From the NCBI RefSeq assembly GCF_002911015.1, contig NZ_KZ626850.1, positions 61,042-125,041 on the forward strand: a stretch of 64,000 nucleotides of DNA. Reading direction: 5' to 3'. The notes beneath the pieces are model-generated. The model worked only from the letters and a program-made list of their open reading frames with translations. It was not told the origin of the DNA and did not search any database. The position numbers were made by a program, and so were the translations under genes. How positions within the stretch are numbered: the stretch's first letter is position 1; the number at the start of each line of letters is the position of its first letter. Source of the stretch: Streptomyces populi (GTDB taxonomy: Bacteria > Actinomycetota > Actinomycetes > Streptomycetales > Streptomycetaceae). Shown here piece after piece: positions 8,720-16,842 of this stretch.

Positions 8720-9825
8720 GCGACACCCCGGTCGTGGAGCGGGTGGACACCGCGGTGTTCACCGTTCCCACCGACGCGCCCGAGGCCGACGGCACCTTGG
8801 CCTGGGACAGCACCACCCTCGTCCTGGCCGAGGTCCGCTGCGGCCCTGTCACGGGCCTCGGCTACACCTACGCGCCCGCCGCCACCGCCCGCGTCGTCGA
8901 CGACCTCCTCGCGGGCGTCGTCACCGGGCGGCCGGCGCTGGACGTGCCCGGCACGAACGAGGCCATGCACCGGGCCGTGCGCAACGCGGGCCTGCCCGGC
9001 GTGTGCGCCCAGGCGATCGCCGCCGTCGACATCGCCCTGTGGGACCTCAAGGCACGCCTGCTCGGCCTGCCCCTGGTCCGGCTCCTCGGTGCCGCCCGCC
9101 AGGAGGTGCCGCTCTACGGGAGCGGCGGCTTCACCACCTACGACGACCAGCGGCTCGAACGCCAACTGCGCGGCTGGACCGAGGAGGAGGGCATCCCCCG
9201 TGTCAAGATCAAGATCGGCGAGTCGTGGGGGCGCCGGGAGGACCGGGACCTGCGGCGCGTGGGCCGGGCACGTACCGTCGTCGGCGACCGCGTGGACCTG
9301 TACGTCGACGCCAACGGCGGCTACGACGCCAAACAGGCCCTCCGCGTCGGCCGGGCGATCGTCGACGACGGGGTGACCTGGTTCGAGGAACCGGTCTCCT
9401 CCGACCACCTCACCACCCTCGCCCGTATCCGCGCCCAGGTGTCCCAGGACGTGACGGCCGGCGAATACGGCTACACGCTGCCCTACTTCGAGCACATGCT
9501 CGCCGCCGGTGCCGTGGACTGCCTCCAGGCCGACGTCACACGCTGCGGCGGCATCACCGTGTGGCTGCGCGCCGCCGCCCTCGCCCAGGCCCGGGGCATC
9601 GAGATCTCGGGCCACTGCGCCCCGCACGCCCACGCCCACGCCGCCGCGGCCGTGCCCAACCTGCGGCACCTGGAGTGGTTCCACGACCACGTCCGCATCG
9701 AGCGCCTCCTCTTCGACGGCACCCTCACCCCCGACGGCGGCGCCCTCACACCCGGCGACGACGGCACGCCGGGACTGGGCCTGACGCTCGACCACGAGCG
9801 CGCCCGGCCCTACCGCGTCGGCTGA
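8716..9825 (+). CDS. Enolase-superfamily (mandelate racemase/muconate lactonizing type) enzyme
   Basis: The 369-aa product begins at GTG 8716, overlapping the stop of the ThDP gene by 4 bases. The barrel carries KIKIGE near residue 163 (catalytic Lys pair). The metal ligands are in DANGGYD (Asp near 196), WFEEP (Glu near 222) and TAGEYGY (Glu near 245), followed by GHCAPHAHAHAA near 297 (general-base His). These are the hallmarks of acid-sugar dehydratases and racemases that form an enolate next to a carboxylate. The substrate is unassigned; aldonic or aldaric acids would fit a neighbourhood with glucan hydrolysis and 2-oxo-acid chemistry. The GH15 gene follows after 18 bases. Confidence 0.87.
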   Translation: MSDTPVVERVDTAVFTVPTDAPEADGTLAWDSTTLVLAEVRCGPVTGLGYTYAPAATARVVDDLLAGVVTGRPALDVPGTNEAMHRAVRNAGLPGVCAQAIAAVDIALWDLKARLLGLPLVRLLGAARQEVPLYGSGGFTTYDDQRLERQLRGWTEEEGIPRVKIKIGESWGRREDRDLRRVGRARTVVGDRVDLYVDANGGYDAKQALRVGRAIVDDGVTWFEEPVSSDHLTTLARIRAQVSQDVTAGEYGYTLPYFEHMLAAGAVDCLQADVTRCGGITVWLRAAALAQARGIEISGHCAPHAHAHAAAAVPNLRHLEWFHDHVRIERLLFDGTLTPDGGALTPGDDGTPGLGLTLDHERARPYRVG

Positions 9826-9843
9826 CACCAGGAGGCGGCACCG

Positions 9844-11619
9844 ATGACCACGACGTCCCACCCACCGCACGCGCTGCACGACTACGCCCTGCTCGCGGAC
9901 GGGGAGCGCGGCGCCCTGGTCGGACCGGACGGCGCCGTCAACTGGCTCTGCGCGCCCGCCTGGCACGACGAGGCCGTCTTCGCCTCCCTCATCGGCGGCC
10001 GAGGCGTCTACGCGGTGACCCCGACCAGCCCCTGGGTCCCCGGCGGCTACTACGAGGACGGCACGCTGATCTGGCGCAGCCGCTGGGTCACCACCGAGGG
10101 CGTCGTCGAGTGCCGCGACGCCCTGGCCTTCCCCGGCGAGGAGAACCGTCTCGTCCTGCTGCGGCAGCTGATCGCCGTCGACGGTGCCGCGCGCGTCCAC
10201 GTCGTACTCGCCCCGAGCGCGGACTACGGACGGGCCCCGCTGTCCTCCACCCACCGTGACGACGACGGCGTCTGGCACCTGACCACCGGCCGCCACCGTC
10301 TGCGCTGGCAGGGTGCCCCGTCGGCGGCGTTCCGCGACGAAGCCCTGGTCGCCGATCTCGAACTGCGGCCCGGCAGGCGGCACGACCTCGTCCTCGAGTG
10401 CTCCGACGCACCCCTCCCGCACAGCCCGCCGACGGCGCGGCATGCCTGGGACACCACCGAACGGGCCTGGCGGCGGGCGGTGCCCGAACTGGAGCACACC
10501 ATCGCCACCCGTGACGCCCGGCGCGCGTACACCGTCCTGCGCGGTCTGACCGCCCGCGGCGGCGGCATGGCCGCCGCGGCCACCACCAGCCTGCCCGAAC
10601 GCGCCGAGGCCGGCCGCAACTACGACTACCGGTACGTGTGGATCCGCGACCAGAGCTACGCGGGACAGGCCGCGGCCGCCACCGGCGCCCCCGAACTCCT
10701 CGACGCGGCGGTCCGGTTCGTCGGCGAACGGCTGCTCGCCGACGGCCCGCACCTGGCACCCGCCTACACCGTGCACGGCGCACCCGTCCCCGGTCAGCGG
10801 GACCTCGACCTGCCCGGCTATCCGGGAGGCTTCAGCCGGATCGGCAACCACGTGCGCGAGCAGTTCCAGCTGGACTGCTTCGGCGAGGCACTGCTGCTGT
10901 TCGCCGCCGCCGAACGCCTGGACCGGCTCGACGCCGACGCCCGGCGGGCCGCCGAGACCGCGGTGCGGGCCGTCGCCGCCCGGTGGCGGGAACCGGACGC
11001 GGGCATCTGGGAGCTGGACCACCGGCCCTGGACGCACAGCCGGCTCACCTGCGTCGCGGGACTGCGGGCCCTGGCCGCGGCGGCACCCCGCCGGCCGCTC
11101 GCGGACACCTGCACCCGGCTCGCCGACACCCTGTTCGAGGAGGCCGCGGCGAGCAGCGTGCACCCCGACGGGTACTGGCAGCGCACACCCGACGACACCG
11201 CGGTCGACGCCGCGCTGCTGCTGCCCGCGCTGCGCGGGGCCCTGCCCGCCGACGACCCCCGCACCCGCGCCACCCTCACCGCGTGCCGGGAACGGCTCAC
11301 CGACGACCACTTCGTCTACCGGTTCCGCCACGACGACAGACCCCTGCGGGAAGCGGAGGGCGCCTTCCTGCTGTGCGGCTTCGTGATGGCACTGGCCGAA
11401 CACCGGCAGGGCGGCGCGGTCGAGGCCCACCGCTGGTTCGAACGCAACCACGACGCCTGCGGGGCGTCGGGCCTGTACGCGGAGGAGTTCGACATCGCCC
11501 AGCGCCAACTGCGCGGCAACCTTCCGCAGGCCTTCGTGCACGCGCTCCTGCTGGAGACCGCCGCCCGCCTGGCCGAGGAGCCCGCCCGCCACGACAACCG
11601 TCACCGGACAAGGAGTTGA
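9844..11619 (+). CDS. Glycoside hydrolase family 15 protein (glucoamylase/trehalase type)
   Basis: The 591-aa product has ATG 9844 preceded by AGGAGG at 9831-9836. The N-terminal beta domain starts DYALLADGERGALVGPDGAVNWLC, shortened here as the typical DxALLSDC-like GH15 opening. The (alpha/alpha)6 barrel contains NYDYRYVWIRDQSY, the first acid in DAGIWELDHRPW, and the second acid in GLYAEEFDIAQRQL close to the C-terminus. There is no signal peptide, so it probably acts in the cytoplasm on alpha-glucosides, maltodextrin or trehalose. It sits 3 bases before the SDR gene in the same run. A second GH15 gene is at 48799-50637. Confidence 0.88.
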   Translation: MTTTSHPPHALHDYALLADGERGALVGPDGAVNWLCAPAWHDEAVFASLIGGRGVYAVTPTSPWVPGGYYEDGTLIWRSRWVTTEGVVECRDALAFPGEENRLVLLRQLIAVDGAARVHVVLAPSADYGRAPLSSTHRDDDGVWHLTTGRHRLRWQGAPSAAFRDEALVADLELRPGRRHDLVLECSDAPLPHSPPTARHAWDTTERAWRRAVPELEHTIATRDARRAYTVLRGLTARGGGMAAAATTSLPERAEAGRNYDYRYVWIRDQSYAGQAAAATGAPELLDAAVRFVGERLLADGPHLAPAYTVHGAPVPGQRDLDLPGYPGGFSRIGNHVREQFQLDCFGEALLLFAAAERLDRLDADARRAAETAVRAVAARWREPDAGIWELDHRPWTHSRLTCVAGLRALAAAAPRRPLADTCTRLADTLFEEAAASSVHPDGYWQRTPDDTAVDAALLLPALRGALPADDPRTRATLTACRERLTDDHFVYRFRHDDRPLREAEGAFLLCGFVMALAEHRQGGAVEAHRWFERNHDACGASGLYAEEFDIAQRQLRGNLPQAFVHALLLETAARLAEEPARHDNRHRTRS

Positions 11620-11622
11620 CAC

Positions 11623-12663
11623 ATGACCCAGACCGTCGTCATCACCGGAGCCAGCGCCGGCATCGGCCGTGCCACGGCGCGCCTGTACGCCGGGCGCGGC
11701 GCCGACGTCGTCCTGATCGCCCGTGGCCGGGCCGGGCTGGAGGCGGCCGCCGAGGAGGTCGCCGCCCTGGGCGGACGTCCCCTGGTCCAGGTCGCCGACG
11801 TGGCCGATCCGGAACAGGTGGACGCGGCGGCCACGGCGGCCACGGAGCTGTTCGGCCCCCTCGACGTCTGGATCAACTGCGCGTTCAGCACCGTGTTCGC
11901 GCCGTTCGAGGAGATCACCCCCGAGGAGTACCGGCGGGCCACCGAGGTGACGTACCTGGGCTTCGTCAACGGCACCCGGGCCGCGCTGGAGCGGATGCTG
12001 CCCCTCGACCGGGGCACGATCGTGCAGGTGGGTTCCGCGCTGGGCGAGCGGGCGGTACCCCTGCAGTCCGTCTACTGCGGGGCCAAGCACGCCGTCAACG
12101 GGTTCACCTCCTCGCTGCGCACCGAACTGCGGCACCGCGGCAGCAACGTCCACGTCACGATCGCGCAGCTGCCCGCCGTCAACACCCCGCAGTTCTCCTG
12201 GGTCTCCTCCCGTCTGCCCAGGCACCCGCAGCCGGTTCCGCCGATCTACCAGCCGGAGGTGGCCGCCCGCGGCATCGCGCACGCCGCCGACCATCCGCGC
12301 CGCAAGCAGTACTACGTCGGCGCCACCACCCTCGCGACGATCTGGGCCAACCGCATGGCCCCCGCCCTGCTCGACCGCTACCTGGCCCGCACCGGCTTCG
12401 ACTCCCAGCAGACCGACCGGCGGCCGAGCGGTGAGCACAACCTCCACGAGCCCGCCGACGGCGTCCAGGGCACGGACCACGGCGCCCACGGCGTCTTCGA
12501 CGGCGTCTCGCACCGCTGGTCACTGGAGGCGGCACTGGCCCGGCACCCGGCCGCGGTCGCCTCCGTGCTCGCCGTCGGCGTCGCCGCCGCCGCGAGGGCC
12601 GGACTGGCCGGACGGCACGCTACCGCCCCACGGCGCGGCCCCCTGGCCCTCGTACGGCGGTGA
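11623..12663 (+). CDS. Short-chain dehydrogenase/reductase with C-terminal extension
   Basis: The 346-aa product starts at ATG 11623, only 3 bases after the GH15 stop. The Rossmann motif TGASAGIG is near residue 8 and the catalytic YCGAK is near 148, with a Ser in QVGSALGE. The usual NNAG is replaced by NCAFS, which is unusual. About 90 residues follow the core, ending in a hydrophobic segment and a basic tail. This matches a Streptomyces SDR subgroup with a C-terminal membrane-like tail that I recall but cannot verify here. The substrate is unknown. Its 3' end overlaps the convergent sortase gene by 44 bases. Confidence 0.87.
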   Translation: MTQTVVITGASAGIGRATARLYAGRGADVVLIARGRAGLEAAAEEVAALGGRPLVQVADVADPEQVDAAATAATELFGPLDVWINCAFSTVFAPFEEITPEEYRRATEVTYLGFVNGTRAALERMLPLDRGTIVQVGSALGERAVPLQSVYCGAKHAVNGFTSSLRTELRHRGSNVHVTIAQLPAVNTPQFSWVSSRLPRHPQPVPPIYQPEVAARGIAHAADHPRRKQYYVGATTLATIWANRMAPALLDRYLARTGFDSQQTDRRPSGEHNLHEPADGVQGTDHGAHGVFDGVSHRWSLEAALARHPAAVASVLAVGVAAAARAGLAGRHATAPRRGPLALVRR

Positions 12664-13312
12664 GGGTCGCGTACACCACCACGTTGCCGCGGTATCCGCC
12701 GTCCCCGGCCTGGCCCCCGCAGGTGATCACACGGAGTTCGGGCCGCCCGGAGCCGCCGTAGACCTTCCCGTTGGGGAAGTGGTCCCTGTCGTAGACCTCC
12801 ACCGCGTCGACGGTGAAGACGGCGGTACGGCCGTCCACCCGGGCGACCTCGACCGTCTCGCCCTTGGTGACGGCGCCGAGCCGGTAGAAGACACCGCGGC
12901 GTCCGTCGCGCGTGTCCACGTGCCCCGTGGTCACGGCGGTGCCCCGCGAACCGGGTGTCGTGCCCCCGCCGTACCAGCCGGCGAGACCGGGGTCGCCCTC
13001 GGGCGGGGGCCGCAGGGCCCCCGCCCTGTCGAGGCCCAGCCGTGCCAGGGCCGCGTCCACACCGATCGCGGGGATACGGAGCCGGACGGGTTCGGCGGAC
13101 GGCAGCGGCGGGTGGACGGGGTGCGCCGGCGGGGCGGCGAGGCCCGCCGGCGGAGTGGAGAAGGCCTGGTCGGCCGAGGGCTGCGGGGGCCGTCTGTCGA
13201 CCAGGGTGCCCAGCACCAGCAGGACGCCCGCCACCAGCGCCAGGATCAGATACGCGCTCGGCGGGACGAACGTGCGCGGAGGCGTACCGGCCTCGTCCCT
13301 GGATTCCTTCAC
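12620..13312 (-). CDS. Class F sortase
   Basis: The 230-aa product starts at GTG 13312. It has a short basic N-terminus and one membrane helix at about residues 19-38 (AYLILALVAGVLLVLGTLV), then a Pro-rich linker and the sortase beta-barrel. The catalytic triad is visible: His in TTGHVDT near 130, Cys in VITCGG near 203, and Arg in GGYRGN shortly after. Class F sortases are cysteine transpeptidases that anchor or cleave surface proteins. The gene lies just downstream of an envelope-type protein on the same strand (13403-13894), its likely partner. The 3' end runs 44 bases into the SDR gene on the other strand. Confidence 0.92.
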   Translation of the reverse strand: MKESRDEAGTPPRTFVPPSAYLILALVAGVLLVLGTLVDRRPPQPSADQAFSTPPAGLAAPPAHPVHPPLPSAEPVRLRIPAIGVDAALARLGLDRAGALRPPPEGDPGLAGWYGGGTTPGSRGTAVTTGHVDTRDGRRGVFYRLGAVTKGETVEVARVDGRTAVFTVDAVEVYDRDHFPNGKVYGGSGRPELRVITCGGQAGDGGYRGNVVVYATLTAVRGPGGRAVGR

Positions 13313-13348
13313 GGTGGGGCCTCTTGCCTGGAGGGAGCCGGACGGGGC

Positions 13349-13372
13349 CCGTTCCCGCGGTCCAGGGAACGG
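13349..13372 (-). terminator. Short hairpin between envelope protein and sortase genes
   Basis: CCGTTCCC at 13349-13356 pairs with GGGAACGG at 13365-13372 around an 8-base loop. It sits just after the stop of the 163-aa envelope gene and before the sortase, so it may attenuate read-through. There is no strong U tract, so it could equally be an RNA-stabilising stem. Confidence 0.35.
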
Positions 13373-13402
13373 ACGCCGTGCCGAGGTGGCGGGAGCGGAG
13401 GG

Positions 13403-13894
13403 TCAGGACCGGGTGCCGTACGAGCGGCGGCGCATCCTGAGCAGGGCCCCGGCCGCGGCCGCGGTGATCAGCGCACCGCCCAGGGCGACCTGGGTGTCGG
13501 TGTCCCCGGCGTCTCCGAAGCCGGCGTGGACGGCACCGTTCGGCTGCCGCTCCGCGATCTCGTACGTGTCCGTGAGCTTGATCCGCGGCGGGCACTTCAC
13601 GATGACGGTGTCGGTGCCGGACGCCCCCTCCGCCGGGATCTGGAACTCACCCGTGAGCACGCCCTTGCGGTCGCTTCCGAACATGTGGAACTGGCCCCCC
13701 ACCGCCGACTCGCCCTTGCCGTACGTCACGTCCGGGCCGCAGGCCGTGGTGGTGACCGTGACGGTGGAGCCCGGCAGGCCGTTGCCCGGGTTGATGCGGA
13801 GTTCCGTGTCGTCGGCGGCCACGGCGGCCGGGCTCTGTAGAGCCATGACCCCGAGGAGCAGTCCGACACCGACGCCAACGTGTGTGTTTCGCAA
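13403..13894 (-). CDS. Secreted or membrane-anchored envelope protein next to sortase (163 aa)
   Basis: The TTG start at 13894 is supported by GGAGG about 7 bases upstream on the minus strand. A signal peptide covers about residues 1-26 (GVGLLLGVMALQSPAAVA). The body is a beta-rich domain with a TVTVTTTACGP stretch and a second Cys in VIVKCPP, which could form a disulfide. The C-terminus has a hydrophobic helix (VALGGALITAAAAGALL) followed by RMRRRSYGTRS. This layout is that of a sorting signal, but no LPxTG-like motif precedes the helix. It is probably transcribed with the class F sortase downstream. The function is unknown and a surface role is inferred. Confidence 0.75.
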   Translation of the reverse strand: MRNTHVGVGVGLLLGVMALQSPAAVAADDTELRINPGNGLPGSTVTVTTTACGPDVTYGKGESAVGGQFHMFGSDRKGVLTGEFQIPAEGASGTDTVIVKCPPRIKLTDTYEIAERQPNGAVHAGFGDAGDTDTQVALGGALITAAAAGALLRMRRRSYGTRS

Positions 13895-14102
13895 GGGAAT
13901 CCTCCGACAAAGCAGTGGCCGGCCAGTCCGCTCGGCGCTCCAGTGGTCTCCACCGACGAGAAAACCGACGCTCCGTCAGCTCCGCAACAGGAGACAGGGG
14001 GCACGGGCGTCACCCGGGCGGCCGCGGCGACCGCTCGGGTACCGGCGTTTGCGCAGGTCGCGGAAGCGGTGGCCGGGTCGCCGCGGGAGGCGGATGGGCT
14101 AA

Positions 14103-14133
14103 CGCCCCTCGTCCCCGAACGGGGCAAGGGGCG
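14103..14133 (-). terminator. Two-tier hairpin downstream of MFS exporter gene
   Basis: CGCCCCT at 14103-14109 pairs with AGGGGCG at 14127-14133, with an inner CCCC/GGGG stem at 14113-14116 and 14121-14124. It lies about 50 bases beyond the stop of the minus-strand MFS gene and is a plausible terminator for it. The U tract is weak, as is common in Streptomyces. The rest of the 13895-14184 gap shows no gene. Confidence 0.45.
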
Positions 14134-14184
14134 TACGGCCGTATGCGCGGGGTCCGGTCACGGTCCGGTCGTCGCTCACCCGCT

Positions 14185-15471
14185 TCACGGAACGCCGGCC
14201 TCGGTGGCGGTGCGGACGTCGTCACCACCGCCGGCCGTGTCCGGAGCGTGCGCGGGAAGACGCCGTACGGCCGGGACACAGAGAAGCGCGAGCGAGGCGG
14301 GGACCGCGACGAGCGTCATCGCGTACAGCGTGGGCCGCACGCCGAGGGAGTCGGAGACCGGACCGGCGAGCGCGAGGCCCAGCGGCATGAGTCCCGACGA
14401 CAGCAGGTAGTCGTAGGAGCTCACGCGGGACAGGGCGGCTTCGGGGATGTGCGTCTGTAGCGCGGTCTCCCAGATGACGAAGAAGAGCGAGACGGCGACG
14501 CCGGTGACCGCTTCGAGGACGGTGATCACGGCAAGTGTCGCGCCGGAGCCGATGATGACGGCCTGGCAGGAACCCACGGCGAGCGCCGCGGCGGCCAGGG
14601 CCATCGGGTGCCTGACCCCGATCCGGTAGGCGCAGACGTCTCCCACGATCGAGCCGATGCCGAAGCCCGCGGTCACGACGGACCAGCCGACCGCGCCGCC
14701 CCACTCGTCCTCGGCCAGGACGGGCCCCAGCACGAACACCGCCGGCAGCACGACGACGTGGTAGACGGAGATGGCCGCCATGCCGGACCACACCCACGTC
14801 CGGCTGCGCACCTGCGTCCAGCCGGCGCGCAGTTCCCCGAGGAACTTTCCTCCCGGGGCGGACGGAGGCGTCCCGGGTGCCGTGCCGCGAGGCGTCAGCC
14901 GGGCCAGGAACGCGGCACTGGCCGCGAAGGTCAGCGCGTCCACCGCCAGCGCGCCGCCGGGCCCGGCCAGCGCCACCAGCCCTCCGGCCAGGGCCGGGCC
15001 GACCACCAGACCGGCCGACTGGACGAACCCGCGCAGGGCGTTCGCCTCCCGCAGCCGGTCGGCCCCGACGAGCAGGGGCATCAGCCCCGTGGCCGCGGGC
15101 ATGAAGAACGCGTCGGCCGTGCCGAACACGATCATCAGCAGCACGAGATGGCGGACCTCGGCGACGCCGGTCAGCAGCAGCGCCGCGGCGATCCCCTGCA
15201 CGGCGAACCGCACCAGGTCCGACACCAGCATGATCCGGTGCCGTGGGAAACGGTCCGCCCACACCCCGCCCACCAGGGCGAACAGCAGCATGGGCACGAG
15301 TCCCGCGGCAGCCAGCAGCCCCACGTCGGAGGCGGACCCGCCCACCGAGAGCACGGCGAAGGGCACGGCGACGAACGACACGCGGTCGCCCACGACCGAC
15401 AGGGACTGCCCGATGAACAGGCGGGCGAACTGCGGCTCGTCACGCAGTACGGGGGGAACCAGAGACTTCAC
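14185..15471 (-). CDS. MFS transporter (enterobactin-exporter/MFS_3-like)
   Basis: The 428-aa product starts at GTG 15471. It has roughly 12 hydrophobic segments, beginning with FARLFIGQSLSVVGDRVSF, a typical first helix of MFS_3-type exporters. The cytoplasmic loop 2-3 motif GGVWADRFPRHRIML matches the MFS signature GxLaDrxGrkxxl. The family exports drugs, siderophores or macrolides across the inner membrane by proton antiport. No regulator or biosynthetic gene is adjacent to suggest a substrate. About 450 bases of upstream DNA include the structured RNA candidate on the opposite strand. Confidence 0.88.
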   Translation of the reverse strand: MKSLVPPVLRDEPQFARLFIGQSLSVVGDRVSFVAVPFAVLSVGGSASDVGLLAAAGLVPMLLFALVGGVWADRFPRHRIMLVSDLVRFAVQGIAAALLLTGVAEVRHLVLLMIVFGTADAFFMPAATGLMPLLVGADRLREANALRGFVQSAGLVVGPALAGGLVALAGPGGALAVDALTFAASAAFLARLTPRGTAPGTPPSAPGGKFLGELRAGWTQVRSRTWVWSGMAAISVYHVVVLPAVFVLGPVLAEDEWGGAVGWSVVTAGFGIGSIVGDVCAYRIGVRHPMALAAAALAVGSCQAVIIGSGATLAVITVLEAVTGVAVSLFFVIWETALQTHIPEAALSRVSSYDYLLSSGLMPLGLALAGPVSDSLGVRPTLYAMTLVAVPASLALLCVPAVRRLPAHAPDTAGGGDDVRTATEAGVP

Positions 15472-15661
15472 GAAAACGACCGATCGGGGACGGCGGGGCA
15501 GGACTGCAGCGCCCGATGGTAAGCAGTGCCCGCTTCACCGGTCATCTGTATTCCGCAGGTCAGGCCGTTCCCCCGCGCGGCTCGGCGGTGAGCGGGGCGG
15601 AGGCGCCCGGGCGTGCGGCCACGGTCGCGGTGGCCGGATTCCGCCGGCTCGGCGCGCCTGT

Positions 15662-15667
15662 TAGTAT
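15662..15667 (+). promoter_or_regulatory. -10-like box TAGTAT upstream of candidate RNA
   Basis: TAGTAT at 15662-15667 matches the actinobacterial TAxxxT -10 element in otherwise very GC-rich DNA. A weak -35 (TTCCGC at 15639-15644) lies 17 bases upstream. Initiation about 7 bases downstream would begin the RNA just before its first stem. Confidence 0.4.
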
Positions 15668-15672
15668 TGATC

Positions 15673-15817
15673 TTGAGCCGGTCGGAGGAAGTCGCTCCGG
15701 TCGATCACGCGTTGGTGGTCCAAGGAAAGACGCCCCGCTTCCTGCGGGGAAATGCAGGTGCAAGGCCTGCCCGGCGCTCTTTCGGAACCCTGTCCCGCAC
15801 CTGGGTGACAGGGTTCC
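15673..15817 (+). ncRNA. Candidate structured small RNA ending in a perfect 11-bp terminator hairpin
   Basis: A compact three-way junction can be drawn. The outer stem GCGTTGG (15709-15715) pairs with CCGGCGC (15771-15777), using two G-U pairs. It encloses hairpin CCCCGC/GCGGGG (15733-15738 with 15744-15749) and hairpin GCAGG/CCTGC (15754-15758 with 15766-15770). Purine-rich joining segments separate them (GGTCCAAGGAAAGAC and GGGGAAAT). Immediately downstream, GGAACCCTGTC (15784-15794) pairs perfectly with GACAGGGTTCC (15807-15817), followed by TTCCTTG. No plus-strand gene follows for a kilobase, so a free-standing sRNA is more likely than a riboswitch. The core feels familiar from Streptomyces intergenic regions, but I cannot name it. 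Confidence 0.55.
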
Positions 15818-15920
15818 TTGCTGTCCGGGACGGGCCCGGAGCCGGCGGAAGAGGTCCGGCGTACGGGCTCTGGACCCGGCGTCGTACGGGCCGAAACCCG
15901 CCTTTGCGGACCGTGGTCTC

Positions 15921-16301
15921 CTACGGGTGCGCGATCTCGGTGATGACCTGGTCGTAGCGCCGGACGTTCCCGGTGAAGGCCGAGTTCGGGTACTTCTTCC
16001 GCAGTCGGGCCAGGGCGGCGTCCACGTAGGCCCACATGTCACCGGCGTCGGAGTGGGCGTCGAAGACGGCGTGCGCGGCCCATTCCCCCTCGTCGCTGCT
16101 GACGTAGGCCTCGTACTTCTGCTCCTCGGTGGTGACGGCCATGGCTGTGTCGGTCTCCTGGGGCGTGGTGTGCGCGGTGTCGTCACTCGTGGCGCCCGAG
16201 GGCCGGGCCGCCTGCGCCGTCCCCGGCGCTGTGAGGAGCGCCGTCGTCGCGGCTGTGCCGGCGGCGGCTCCCAGTACGGTCCGCCGGGAAATCTCTGACA
16301 C
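15921..16301 (-). CDS. Tat-secreted small hypothetical protein (126 aa)
   Basis: The GTG start at 16301 has GGGGGAG upstream. The N-terminus SEISRRTVLGAAAGTAA is a twin-arginine signal, with cleavage likely after AQA near residue 31. The mature part is short, acidic and helical (ALARLRKKYPNSAFTGNVRRYDQ), and has no cysteine or catalytic motif I recognise. It is predicted to be exported folded. Function is unknown. It is convergent with the candidate RNA and has no clear operon partner. Confidence 0.7.
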   Translation of the reverse strand: MSEISRRTVLGAAAGTAATTALLTAPGTAQAARPSGATSDDTAHTTPQETDTAMAVTTEEQKYEAYVSSDEGEWAAHAVFDAHSDAGDMWAYVDAALARLRKKYPNSAFTGNVRRYDQVITEIAHP

Positions 16302-16474
16302 GGTTCTCCCCCCTGTGCCGGCACCCCCGAGGTGAGGGGCCCACGGCCGACCCTACATTCAACTACCTTCAGTGGAAGAGGAGTTGATGGACGGGCGTGT
16401 CATCTCCGCCCTGGCCGACACCGGCGGCGCGGCGCGCGGGCCCGCCACAGGGCGGGACGGTGGGGGAGCGCGGG

Positions 16475-16729
16475 CTAACGGCGGGCCCGGCGGTAGGCGA
16501 TCAGCAGTCCCAGCAGGATGCCGACGAGGAGGGTGACGGTCAGGACGATCCACAGGGGGAGGGTGACCTGGGGGATCCATAGCCGGATGGTCACGGAGCT
16601 GGTGTTGGCGGCGATGAACCAGATCGCCAGGGCCGCCAGCACGAAGAAGCCGATGCTGCGTAGCCGGTAGTCCCGCCCCTTGACCGTCACGGTGGACGGC
16701 CCGTGTTCCTTCGCGGTCTTCTGGGCCAT
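16475..16729 (-). CDS. LapA-domain (DUF1049-like) small membrane protein
   Basis: The 84-aa product starts at ATG 16729. Two membrane helices (about 26-43 and 55-78) are separated by a short loop with NTSSVTIRLWIPQV, the usual pattern of the LapA/DUF1049 family, and the chain ends in RRARR. The family is linked with envelope assembly in Proteobacteria, but its role in actinobacteria is unknown. The gene stands alone, and the 170 bases before 16475 show nothing clear. Confidence 0.75.
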   Translation of the reverse strand: MAQKTAKEHGPSTVTVKGRDYRLRSIGFFVLAALAIWFIAANTSSVTIRLWIPQVTLPLWIVLTVTLLVGILLGLLIAYRRARR

Positions 16730-16842
16730 GAAGCCAGTATCCGGCTGTTCACCCGCGCGGGCGACTCGGTCGGCCGTGACGGGGCCGCCGGGCTCTTCGA
16801 GGCCGCTGTCCGCCGATCGGGGCCGGCCGGTAGCCTCCGTCC

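Larger units (their letters stand above)
15472..15920. other. Intergenic region carrying a candidate small RNA
   Basis: No protein gene is convincing in these 449 bases. The left part (15472-15660) contains the MFS promoter region. The middle holds the candidate RNA described separately, and the right part (15818-15920) lies beyond the 3' end of the Tat-protein gene. Confidence 0.6.

Noticed and set aside
8407..12513. 1,368-codon minus-strand frame across ThDP, enolase, GH15 and SDR genes
   Set aside because: It is an antisense shadow of four genes with clear motifs on the plus strand.
15673..15817. Cobalamin, TPP, SAM-IV, c-di-AMP or c-di-GMP riboswitch
   Set aside because: None of the conserved core strings I know for these classes is present, and no gene follows on the same strand for it to regulate.
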